From positions 1-5,969 of the forward strand of contig JAJPYW010000064.1 in assembly GCA_021204715.1 (NCBI GenBank): a stretch of DNA of 5,969 bases, given 5' to 3'. Positions 1 to 5,969 of this stretch are shown here, piece after piece. The stretch comes from Prevotellaceae bacterium. GTDB taxonomy: Bacteria; Bacteroidota; Bacteroidia; Bacteroidales; Bacteroidaceae. The position numbers were made by a program, and so were the translations under genes. Numbering within the stretch: position 1 is the first letter of the stretch; each line of letters begins with the position of its first letter. A model generated the notes under the pieces. That model was not told the DNA's origin, ran no database searches, and was given only the letters and a program-made list of their open reading frames with translations.

Positions 1-2563
1 CGCCGTAGAAGGCGCGGTTGGGAAAGGCGGCCACCTCTTCGTTCATGCGCCCTTGGCGGCAGAGCATGTCGTAGAAAGGAGAGCTGCCGACAGCGTCCGT
101 CGTGCCGTGGGAAAAGGTGCGGTAGAAGCGTTCGAAAAGCGAATCCCGCAGGTTGAGCAAACCTATTCCGCGCAATGCCGGGTCGTGGACTTCCGCACAT
201 TCGGAGGGTTGCAACACCACGGCCGGAAGTTGTTTGTGGTCGCCTATCAAGATGAATTTGCCGATGGCGTCGCTCCCGTCGGCGCGGCGGGCGCAAAGCA
301 GTCCCAACAGTTGCGGCTCCAATATCTGGGTAGCTTCATCTACTATCGCTACATCAAATTTCTTCAGGCGGAACAGTTCCGGCTTGCCCGAGAGAGTAGC
401 CACTGTACCCACGAAGACGGGGCATTGGCCGATACGCGTCCGGACGGCACGCCTCGTGCTGCACGACGCCAGTACGTGCGTGGCCAAGTGCTGACGATAC
501 CTTTCGTTGCACGCCAGCTCGCCGCCCATGCGGATGAAATCCACCGCCGGCGTGATGGCGGCAAGCGCCTTGCATATCTCGTCCACGGCGCGGTTGGTGT
601 AGGAGAGCAGCAGCAGTTGCTTGCCCTCTTTGCAGAATGTCTCCACCATGCCCCGCAAGGCACGCGAGGTCTTGCCGGTTCCCGGCGGGCCGATGACCAA
701 GAAACAATCTTCCGCAGCCAAGGCTTTGCGAGTGATGCGCTCGAAGTCGTCGGAAGCGGTGGCCACGGCGTTCTCCTTGGTGGCATCATAGCGGGGCTGA
801 CGCGCGTTCATCAGCAAGGCGCGCCGGTCGGGATTGGCATCCATGAAAGCGGCGAGTCCCCGGTACATTGTCCTGAACGTAGTGTCCATGAAGTCGTGTT
901 CCACCGCGTAGCGGCCTTCGGCGGGCAGCACGCGCAGGTTCTGCTGGGCGGCTTTGAGGCTGATGCCTATCTGCTTGTCGGTAATATGCTCGATGTTGCC
1001 TTTAAAGACCATGCGGTTGGTTACATTGTCCGTCCCGCACTCCCTTTGATAGAGGACGATGGCGTCGCCCGGACGGAAATCAGGCAACGTGTCCGCCGGC
1101 ATGCCGGCACGGCAGGCGGGACAAGCTAAAAGCAGGCAGGGGTTCCGCGCGTCGTCCGCATGGTTCTCCACCATGGTCAAGTCGCAGAGAATCTCCCCGC
1201 TGTCGAGCTTTTCTTCCAAGGTAGAGAGCCAAAGCGACGAACTTCCTGCACGCCCTTCGTATGCGGTATAACCCGATTTGGAAGTGTACAGTTCCTTGGT
1301 GATGAAGTTGTAGAGCGCATAGAAATAGTGTCTTTCAACCGGTGAGAGGGCTGCTATCTTATTGGCAACTGAACTGATGGAGGGTTCCAAGTAGTAGCGC
1401 CACAAGGGAGTGTCTATTTGCTTCAAGTTCAGTGTGTCAGGGTTGATGGCACTCAGACAGGCGGCTGTGTAGTCAAGACTGTTGTGCAACTGAATGTCAT
1501 ACTCCTGCGCCACGATGCGGTTGCGCACATCAAGTACATGCCGCAATTCGGCCCAAGAGGTGCGGGCAGGGTAGAGCAGGGGGTAGCGGGTGTAGAGCAG
1601 GTAAGCCTGCACTTTGTGGTAATCCCGGCCCATGGAATAGTGAAGCACTGCTTGGTAAAGCAACATCTGCACGCGGTTGTTTGCCCGGGGCATCACCTTG
1701 CCCGGCACGGTATATTCATCGGCCTTGCCCGATTTCATCTCGATGAAGGCCGACATGTCGCGCTGCATATAGTCCAACCGCCCTTGTATACCCAAAGACT
1801 CGCAGATATAAGAAGGCTCCAATACGGCGTCCGCCTTGTCCAATCCGTAGGCCGCGCCCCGGAAGGTTTCAGTCACCATCTGCCCTATGTGGTCGAAATG
1901 GCGGCGGCAGTCGTTGAAGAAGGCACGTTCCCTGGCTTTGTCGTGCAACTCCCCGCAAGCAGCCAGCTCGATGGGGTACATGCTGAAAGCCTTCTGCATG
2001 CAGGTCATGTAGTCGGGAGTTTCTTTTGCGTGGATCCATTCGTCCAAGAAGAGGTTGGCGATGTTGCCCAACAGTATGGCGGCACTTTTCTCTGCAACGC
2101 TCAAACGCGAGAGCAGGTAGTTGGCAGGGTGGTCGCCGAACTCACGGAAACATTCCGCCAAGGAACTGATGTCCACCAAGTAGTCCGGTTCCAAGATGAG
2201 GAGCGAAGGAGTCAGCACGCCGGCATCGTCCACCGCCACGTCCAGCAAGTTGAGCCGAGCTCCCTCCCACAGGAGCGTGCAACTGCCTTCGAACTCGGCG
2301 TTTACTTGGGGTACGCCATAGCGCACGCGCAGCGGTTGTTCCGGTGTCCAATCAGGGAGTATGGTATCGAGGAAAGTCCCGTTTAGCTTGGTTTCTTCCG
2401 GCTTGGTCACATCGGGGCGGGTTTCACCGGGCTTGGCTTCGCCGCGCATGGCGTCAGGGCATGCCTCGTCGGGCAATACATATAAATAGGTATCGTCATG
2501 GTAGCGGAAGCGCACGCGCAGGCAGCGGATTCCTTTCTTCACCTCTTTCTCTGCTTTCATCAT
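1..2563 (-). CDS. Dna2-like PD-(D/E)XK nuclease fused to UPF1-class SF1 helicase (3' end beyond the window)
   Basis: The minus frame is open for 854 codons from ATG 2563 and runs off the left edge, so the C-terminus (helicase motifs V and VI) is missing. Residues 1-180 match no domain I know. A RecB/Cas4-type nuclease core follows: GRLD with D264, E275-M-K277 (E-x-K), and Q299-x3-Y303. Four cysteines (460, 476, 481, 484) come next, then a barrel-like stretch starting FRPGD at 496. SF1 helicase motifs follow in order: Walker A GPPGTGKT 625-632 (K631), SYTNRAVDEI 654-663, VGTVATL 718-724, DEATQ 742-746, GDHKQLP 774-780, SLFER 808-812, and QGRM 837-840 leading to a F-x-N-x2-FY ending. The order is that of UPF1/Dna2 enzymes, which translocate 5'-3' on single strands. 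I infer cytoplasmic DNA end or flap processing in replication or repair. I see no canonical Q-motif glutamine before Walker A. The gene starts 13 bases after tatC and is probably co-transcribed with it. ATG 2560 is an alternative start. A defence role is possible but unsupported. Confidence 0.9.
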   Translation of the reverse strand, partial: MMKAEKEVKKGIRCLRVRFRYHDDTYLYVLPDEACPDAMRGEAKPGETRPDVTKPEETKLNGTFLDTILPDWTPEQPLRVRYGVPQVNAEFEGSCTLLWEGARLNLLDVAVDDAGVLTPSLLILEPDYLVDISSLAECFREFGDHPANYLLSRLSVAEKSAAILLGNIANLFLDEWIHAKETPDYMTCMQKAFSMYPIELAACGELHDKARERAFFNDCRRHFDHIGQMVTETFRGAAYGLDKADAVLEPSYICESLGIQGRLDYMQRDMSAFIEMKSGKADEYTVPGKVMPRANNRVQMLLYQAVLHYSMGRDYHKVQAYLLYTRYPLLYPARTSWAELRHVLDVRNRIVAQEYDIQLHNSLDYTAACLSAINPDTLNLKQIDTPLWRYYLEPSISSVANKIAALSPVERHYFYALYNFITKELYTSKSGYTAYEGRAGSSSLWLSTLEEKLDSGEILCDLTMVENHADDARNPCLLLACPACRAGMPADTLPDFRPGDAIVLYQRECGTDNVTNRMVFKGNIEHITDKQIGISLKAAQQNLRVLPAEGRYAVEHDFMDTTFRTMYRGLAAFMDANPDRRALLMNARQPRYDATKENAVATASDDFERITRKALAAEDCFLVIGPPGTGKTSRALRGMVETFCKEGKQLLLLSYTNRAVDEICKALAAITPAVDFIRMGGELACNERYRQHLATHVLASCSTRRAVRTRIGQCPVFVGTVATLSGKPELFRLKKFDVAIVDEATQILEPQLLGLLCARRADGSDAIGKFILIGDHKQLPAVVLQPSECAEVHDPALRGIGLLNLRDSLFERFYRTFSHGTTDAVGSSPFYDMLCRQGRMNEEVAAFPNRAFYG

Positions 2564-2571
2564 CAAGACTT

Positions 2572-2576
2572 CCCCT
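2572..2576 (-). promoter_or_regulatory. Shine-Dalgarno site of the nuclease-helicase gene
   Basis: AGGGG on the minus strand directly follows the tatC TGA stop (2577-2579) and lies 8 bases before ATG 2563. It favours 2563 over the adjacent ATG at 2560 (11 bases away), though either could be used. Its position suggests translational coupling to tatC. A site this good is notable in a window where most starts lack one. Confidence 0.6.
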
Positions 2577-3377
2577 TCATTCCTTTTCCTCTTTCCTCTC
2601 TTTCACCATCAAGATACCCATTTCATAGAGCAGGTAGAGCGGTACCGCCACGACCGTAAGCGTGAAGGGATCGCCCGTGGGAGTGATAATGGCGGCCAAG
2701 ATGACCACGGCCACGATGGCATGGCGCCGGTATTTGCGCAGCAGCCCCTTGCTCACCAATCCCAAAAGGGAGAGCAGCCAAGTCACCAAGGGCAACTCGA
2801 AGGCAAGCCCCATGCAGAGCACCAAAGTCATGAAGTTGTCGATGTAAGAGTTCAGCGAGAGCTGGTTCTCGATGGAAGCGCTCAGTACGTAGGTAGACAA
2901 GAAGCGCAACGTCAGCGGGTAGACCATGAAATACCCCACAGCCACGCCGACGTAGAACATCACCCCGCCCAAAAGCAATGCCTTCTTCACGCCGCGCCGC
3001 TCGCCGGGATAGAGCGCCGGCGCCACGAACCGCCACACCTCGAAGAGCACGTAAGGCGCCGCCGTGACCACCGACATCCAGAAAGCGGTGGAGATATGGA
3101 TGAAGAAAGGCGCGGCCAAGTTGATGTTGATGAGCTTCACATGGAACACCTCGGTGAAAAACTCGTCGTCGAGGTGGAACACTTGCCCGATATGGCGCAG
3201 CAAGTCATAGAAGATGAAGCTGTCGCGGCAAGGCGCCAGCACCACGCTGTCGAACAAGTAAGGCATGGCGATGAAGTAGCCCACGGCCAACACGAGCCAC
3301 ACGCACAGCACCCGCAGCAGAAGCCGGCGCAACACGTCCAAGTGGTCCCAAAAAGTGAGTTTCTTCTCTGCCGCCAT
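2577..3377 (-). CDS. tatC: Sec-independent (twin-arginine) translocase subunit TatC
   Basis: This 266-residue inner-membrane protein is the signal-peptide receptor of the Tat pathway, which exports folded proteins with an RR signal. The N-terminal signature F9-W-D-H-L-D-V-L-R-R is the cytoplasmic recognition motif. F112-E-V-W-R-F-V-A-P-A-L-Y and E126-R-R match the first cytoplasmic loop, including the glutamate equivalent to E. coli E103. F193-E-L-P and I231-T-P-T-G-D-P match later conserved positions. Six hydrophobic segments are visible (about 22-42, 92-115, 133-155, 178-204, 219-233, 238-257), with a charged K/E tail. Two oddities: the position of E. coli E15 is Val here, and the first periplasmic loop is about 22 residues longer than in E. 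coli. I start at ATG 3377; a GTG at 3380 would add one residue. No clear Shine-Dalgarno site is visible. It lies 76 bases after tatA and 13 before the nuclease-helicase gene, in one apparent operon. Confidence 0.97.
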   Translation of the reverse strand: MAAEKKLTFWDHLDVLRRLLLRVLCVWLVLAVGYFIAMPYLFDSVVLAPCRDSFIFYDLLRHIGQVFHLDDEFFTEVFHVKLININLAAPFFIHISTAFWMSVVTAAPYVLFEVWRFVAPALYPGERRGVKKALLLGGVMFYVGVAVGYFMVYPLTLRFLSTYVLSASIENQLSLNSYIDNFMTLVLCMGLAFELPLVTWLLSLLGLVSKGLLRKYRRHAIVAVVILAAIITPTGDPFTLTVVAVPLYLLYEMGILMVKERKEEKE

Positions 3378-3453
3378 CACAATCGATATAGAAGAAGGAC
3401 AAGCCTGCCGCCCCGTCAGGCAGCCGCTTGCCCGCTACAGTTCAAGCACCGGT

Positions 3454-3660
3454 TCACGGCTCCGGCTTGCCGGTTTCATCTTTGTCCTTGTCAAGTTCCT
3501 CCTTGGCTTCGTTCATTCCCTCTTTGAAACTCTTCACCCCTTTGCCCAAGCCTTTCATGAGTTCCGGAATCTTCTTCCCGCCGAAGAGCAGCAGGACCAC
3601 CACCAAGATGATGATCCACTCTGTAGAGGAGGGCATGAACAATAACAGTAAATTCGTCAT
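3454..3660 (-). CDS. tatA: Sec-independent translocase protein TatA
   Basis: This 68-residue protein is the pore- or patch-forming component of the Tat translocase in the inner membrane. It has one hydrophobic helix (about 16-26, [11 protein letters not shown]) preceded by E14. The F26-G27 hinge, K-K-I-P-E-L 29-34, an amphipathic helix (about 35-55) and an acidic/lysine-rich tail follow, which is the standard TatA/TatE order. The window has no tatB, so this is probably a minimal TatA-TatC system in which one TatA-type protein covers both roles. The start at 3660 is supported by AGGA at 3668-3671, 7 bases upstream, and by a well-placed promoter. The M9 codon at 3636 would give a more usual short N-terminus and cannot be excluded. 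The first gene of the leftward operon. Confidence 0.95.
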   Translation of the reverse strand: MTNLLLLFMPSSTEWIIILVVVLLLFGGKKIPELMKGLGKGVKSFKEGMNEAKEELDKDKDETGKPEP

Positions 3661-3667
3661 AACGCTG

Positions 3668-3671
3668 TCCT
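3668..3671 (-). promoter_or_regulatory. Shine-Dalgarno site of tatA
   Basis: AGGA on the minus strand, 7 bases before ATG 3660. It supports that start over the internal ATG at 3636. Confidence 0.5.
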
Positions 3672-3684
3672 ATTAAAATTTCCA

Positions 3685-3715
3685 CAAAGATACAATGGCA
3701 AATGAAAACAAACAA
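3685..3715 (-). promoter_or_regulatory. Bacteroides-type promoter of the tatA-tatC-helicase operon
   Basis: On the minus strand, TATCTTTG (3692-3685) is an exact match to the Bacteroidota -7 consensus TAnnTTTG. A TTG at 3715-3713, in a GTTGTTTG context, lies 20 bases upstream and fits the -33 element. Transcription would start near 3678, leaving a leader of under 20 bases before tatA. The surrounding DNA is AT-rich compared with the genes. The start point is inferred, not seen. Confidence 0.75.
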
Positions 3716-3770
3716 CTATCCGCCCCCGTAATTGCCTCTTCATTTTTCTGCTTCCACCTTGCCGGCCGTC

Positions 3771-3798
3771 TTGATTACAGAACTTTTTTGTACCTTTG
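3771..3798 (+). promoter_or_regulatory. Bacteroides-type promoter of the DHH phosphoesterase-glmM operon
   Basis: TACCTTTG at 3791-3798 exactly matches TAnnTTTG (-7 box). The best -33 candidate is TTG 3771-3773, 17 bases upstream, slightly closer than the usual 19-21. Transcription should begin around 3804-3806, about 24 bases before ATG 3829. The leader has no Shine-Dalgarno sequence, as is common in this phylum. The placement rules out the in-frame upstream TTG at 3796 as a start, since that codon lies inside the promoter. Confidence 0.7.
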
Positions 3799-3828
3799 CC
3801 ACCTGAACCAATTACTCGACCAAACCGT

Positions 3829-4875
3829 ATGTTGAACAAAGTTATAGACCAAGCCCAAGTAGCGCATTTCGCCAAATGGATGGAGCGGGCCGAGAAGATA
3901 GTCATCGTCTCGCACGTTTCCCCCGACGGCGACGCCGTGGGCGCCTCGTTGGGCCTGTGGCACTTCCTTAACACCCAGGAGAAAGAAGTGAACGTCGTCC
4001 TGCCCAACGCCTTCCCCGATTTCCTCAAGTGGATGCGCGGCAGCAAGGACATCCTGCTCTACGAACGCTATAAAGAGTTCGCCGACAAGCTGCTGGCCGA
4101 GGCCGACGTGGTGTGCTGCCTCGACTTCAACACCGCAAGCCGCGCGGGAGCCATGAGCGAAGCACTATTGGCCTCGCCCGCGCGCAAGGCCTTGATCGAC
4201 CACCACCTCGCCCCCGATGACTTCTGCAAGATCGTCATCTCCCACCCCGAAGTCTCCTCCACCTCCGAGTTGGTGTTCCGCCTGATATGCGCCATGGGCT
4301 GCTTCGGCGACATAACCAAAGCAGCCGCCGAGTGCCTGTACACCGGCATGATGACCGACACGGGCGGCTTCACCTACAACTCCAACCGTGCCGACCTGTA
4401 CTTCATCATCCAGCAGCTCCTCTCCAAAGACATAGACAAAGACGAGATATATAGAAAGGTGTACAACACCTACTCGGAGAGCCGCCTGCGCCTCATGGGA
4501 TACGTGCTCACCCAGATGCGCGTCTACCCCTTGCTGCACACCGCCGTCATCTCCCTGACAAACAAAGAGCAGCGGCGCTTCAACTACCTGAAGGGCGACA
4601 GTGAGGGCTTCGTCAACATCCCCTTGAGCATCAAAGACATGACGCTCTCCTGTTTCCTGCGCGAAGACTCTGAAAGAGCCGTCATCAAGGTCTCCCTGCG
4701 TTCCGTGGGCAGCTTCCCCTGCAACCGCTTGGCCGCCGAGTTCTTCCACGGAGGCGGCCACCTGAACGCCGCCGGCGGAGAGCACCACGGCACCATGGAG
4801 GAGGCCGAAGCCCTGTTCAGGGAAGCCTTGGAGAAATACGCGCCCCTGCTGCAATACCCCGAAAGCGAGAACTGA
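3829..4875 (+). CDS. DHH/DHHA1-family phosphoesterase, NrnA-like (oligoribonuclease / pAp phosphatase)
   Basis: This 348-residue soluble protein is a metal-dependent phosphoesterase. The DHH domain shows all expected metal ligands: S28-H-V-S-P-D33-G-D35 (motif I), D99 in L-D-F-N (II), D124-H125-H126 (III) and D177 in M-T-D-T-G-G (IV). The C-terminal DHHA1 domain carries the substrate-binding glycine motif G308-G-G-H-L-N-A-A-G-G. Standalone DHH-DHHA1 proteins of this size include NrnA, which degrades short oligonucleotides and dephosphorylates pAp, and DhhP/Pde2, which hydrolyse c-di-AMP or pApA. The sequence alone does not separate these. RecJ is excluded by the small size. ATG 3829 is chosen because the upstream in-frame TTG (3796) overlaps the promoter. 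The codons are rich in C/G third positions, like glmM. glmM follows after 34 bases on the same strand with no promoter or terminator visible between them, so they are probably co-transcribed. Confidence 0.92.
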   Translation: MLNKVIDQAQVAHFAKWMERAEKIVIVSHVSPDGDAVGASLGLWHFLNTQEKEVNVVLPNAFPDFLKWMRGSKDILLYERYKEFADKLLAEADVVCCLDFNTASRAGAMSEALLASPARKALIDHHLAPDDFCKIVISHPEVSSTSELVFRLICAMGCFGDITKAAAECLYTGMMTDTGGFTYNSNRADLYFIIQQLLSKDIDKDEIYRKVYNTYSESRLRLMGYVLTQMRVYPLLHTAVISLTNKEQRRFNYLKGDSEGFVNIPLSIKDMTLSCFLREDSERAVIKVSLRSVGSFPCNRLAAEFFHGGGHLNAAGGEHHGTMEEAEALFREALEKYAPLLQYPESEN

Positions 4876-4909
4876 CAATATTGATAACCATCCGTTAAAC
4901 CATTCATCC

Positions 4910-5969
4910 ATGACACTCATTAAATCCATTTCCGGCATCCGCGGCACCATAGGCGGGGCCGTGGGCGACGGCTTGAACCCGCTCGACATCGTGAAGTTCA
5001 CCTCGGCATACGCCACCTTCATGCGCAACACCTACCGGGGAGCAAGCAATACCATTGTCGTGGGACGCGACGCGCGCATCTCCGGCGAGATGGTCAAGCA
5101 CGTGGTCATCGGTACCCTGATGGGCATGGGCTGGGACGTAACCGACATAGGCTTGGCCACCACGCCCACCACCGAGATAGCCGTAACAGGCGAAGGCGCC
5201 GCCGGCGGCATCATCCTGACCGCCTCGCACAATCCCAAGCAGTGGAACGCCTTGAAGCTCTTGAACCAAAAAGGCGAGTTCCTCAACAAAGAAGAAGGCA
5301 ATGAAGTGCTGCGCATCGCCGAAGCGGAAGCCTTCGACTATGCCCCGGTAGACCGCTTGGGCCTCTACCGCATGGACACCACCTACAACCAGAAGCACAT
5401 AGACAGCATCCTGAAGCTGCCCTTGGTCGATGTAGCCGCCATCCGCGCCGCCGGCTTCCGTGTGGCCATAGACTGCGTGAACTCCGTGGGCGGCATTATC
5501 CTGCCCGGTTTGCTCGAGCAGCTCGGCGTGCGGCAGGTGGAGCCCCTCTACTGCGAGCTCACCGGCGACTTCCGGCACAACCCCGAGCCTTTGGAAAAGA
5601 ACCTTGGCGGCATCATGGCCTACATGCGTGGCGGCAAGGCCGACGTGGCCTTCGTGGTCGATCCCGATGTAGACCGCCTCGCCGTGATATGCGAAGACGG
5701 CACCATGTACGGCGAGGAGTACACCCTTGTCACCGTGGCCGACTACGTGCTGCGCCACACCCCCGGCAACACCGTCTCCAACCTGAGCTCCACCCGTGCC
5801 CTGCGCGACGTCACCGCCCGCTACCCGGGTTGTGCCTACTACGCCTCCGCCGTGGGCGAGGTCAACGTCACCACGAAGATGAAAGCCGTGGGCGCGGTCA
5901 TTGGCGGCGAAGGCTACGGCGGCGTCATCTATCCCGCCCTGCACTACGGGCGCGACGCGTTGGTGGGCA
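4910..5969 (+). CDS. glmM: Phosphoglucosamine mutase GlmM (3' end beyond the window)
   Basis: The first 353 codons of an alpha-phosphohexomutase expected to be about 460 residues long. GlmM converts glucosamine-6-phosphate to glucosamine-1-phosphate, the cytoplasmic step before GlmU makes UDP-GlcNAc for peptidoglycan and lipid A. Visible in order are the N-terminal S-G-I-R-G-T substrate loop (8-13), the phosphoserine loop T-A-S106-H-N-P, the Mg2+ loop D251-P-D253-V-D255-R, and the sugar-binding loop G333-E-G-Y-G-G. The phosphate-binding domain 4 lies off the right edge. The mixed sequence style (D-P-D-V-D-R, G-E-G-x-G-G) is that of the phosphoglucosamine/phosphomannomutase group common in Bacteroidota and archaea, so phosphomannomutase activity is the main alternative. 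Tyr336 is unusual, as I recall Asn there. The start ATG 4910 begins M-T-L-I-K-S-I-S-G and has no Shine-Dalgarno site. It lies 34 bases after the DHH gene. Confidence 0.9.
   Translation, partial: MTLIKSISGIRGTIGGAVGDGLNPLDIVKFTSAYATFMRNTYRGASNTIVVGRDARISGEMVKHVVIGTLMGMGWDVTDIGLATTPTTEIAVTGEGAAGGIILTASHNPKQWNALKLLNQKGEFLNKEEGNEVLRIAEAEAFDYAPVDRLGLYRMDTTYNQKHIDSILKLPLVDVAAIRAAGFRVAIDCVNSVGGIILPGLLEQLGVRQVEPLYCELTGDFRHNPEPLEKNLGGIMAYMRGGKADVAFVVDPDVDRLAVICEDGTMYGEEYTLVTVADYVLRHTPGNTVSNLSSTRALRDVTARYPGCAYYASAVGEVNVTTKMKAVGAVIGGEGYGGVIYPALHYGRDALVG

Noticed and set aside
53..1129. Plus-strand open frame of 358 codons
   Set aside because: It lies exactly codon-on-codon opposite the nuclease-helicase, whose minus frame shows the full set of helicase motifs. 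The plus protein has no recognisable domain. It stays open because the sense gene's codon use rarely gives antisense stops.
1418..2386. Plus-strand open frame of 322 codons, rich in His, Val and Gln
   Set aside because: Antisense, in the same codon register, to the N-terminal and nuclease part of the helicase gene. Its composition is the mirror of sense codons and it carries no motif.
3405..3423. Small hairpin (CTGCC/GGCAG, 9-base loop) between tatA and tatC as terminator
   Set aside because: The stem is only 5 bp, there is no T tract, and it sits inside an operon of functionally linked genes.
2721..3527. Plus-strand open frame of 268 codons opposite tatC
   Set aside because: Very rich in His, Gln and Glu, an antisense artefact of a membrane protein gene; tatC on the minus strand is unmistakable.
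3784..3789. Run of six T upstream of the DHH gene
   Set aside because: No stem precedes it and it forms part of the promoter spacer, so it is not a terminator.
3796..3828. TTG at 3796 as start of the DHH gene, adding 11 residues
   Set aside because: The codon overlaps the TACCTTTG promoter box and would lie upstream of the transcript start. ATG 3829 fits the family's N-terminus.
4165..5031. Minus-strand open frame of 288 codons across the DHH-glmM junction
   Set aside because: Antisense to two recognised genes, with glycine/valine-rich low-complexity composition and no motif.
4904..5944. Minus-strand open frame of 346 codons opposite glmM
   Set aside because: Gly/His/Val-rich mirror of the GC-rich glmM codons. 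The plus strand has the phosphoserine, Mg2+ and sugar loops of GlmM.
1..5969. Mobile element, CRISPR array, tRNA/rRNA or defence island
   Set aside because: I found no transposase, terminal inverted repeats, spaced direct repeats or RNA gene structure. The nuclease-helicase alone does not establish a defence system, and its neighbours are housekeeping genes.

Overview
The window looks like chromosomal DNA of a GC-rich member of the Bacteroidales (Bacteroidota). Four things support this. Two divergent promoters each carry an exact Bacteroides-type -7 box (TAnnTTTG). Most starts have little or no Shine-Dalgarno sequence. The Tat system is a two-gene tatA-tatC set with the extended TatC loop that I associate with this phylum. 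The GlmM protein is of the type I know from Bacteroides relatives. Nothing suggests a mobile element, phage, CRISPR array or RNA gene; the window reads as core genome, tightly packed on both strands.

Layout. Positions 1-3660 are a leftward (minus-strand) cluster transcribed in the order tatA (3660-3454), tatC (3377-2577), then a large gene starting at 2563 and running off the left edge. That large gene keeps an uninterrupted frame of 854 codons. It encodes a Dna2-like fusion: a RecB/Cas4-type PD-(D/E)XK nuclease followed by a UPF1/Dna2-class SF1 helicase. The match rests on a full series of helicase motifs, from Walker A to the Q-G-R-M version of the post-motif-III arginine box. It is the largest gene in the window and is easy to miss because it has no stop inside it and long antisense frames lie over it.

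Positions 3661-3828 are an AT-richer intergenic region with two divergent promoters. To the right, on the plus strand, lie a complete DHH/DHHA1 phosphoesterase (NrnA-like, 3829-4875) and, 34 bases later, the first 353 codons of phosphoglucosamine mutase glmM (4910 to the right edge). They are probably one operon.

How the genes work together. TatA and TatC form a minimal twin-arginine translocase that exports folded proteins. The nuclease-helicase is expected to process DNA ends or flaps, and its link to Tat appears to be shared transcription only. The DHH enzyme degrades short oligonucleotides, pAp or a cyclic dinucleotide product. GlmM makes glucosamine-1-phosphate for UDP-GlcNAc, peptidoglycan and lipid A. 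The DHH-GlmM pairing is suggestive because GlmM is a partner of the c-di-AMP cyclase in Firmicutes. No stretch over 300 bases lacks a gene. I see no clearly new system. The most interesting points are the tat-linked nuclease-helicase with its four-cysteine cluster, and key-residue substitutions in TatC and GlmM.
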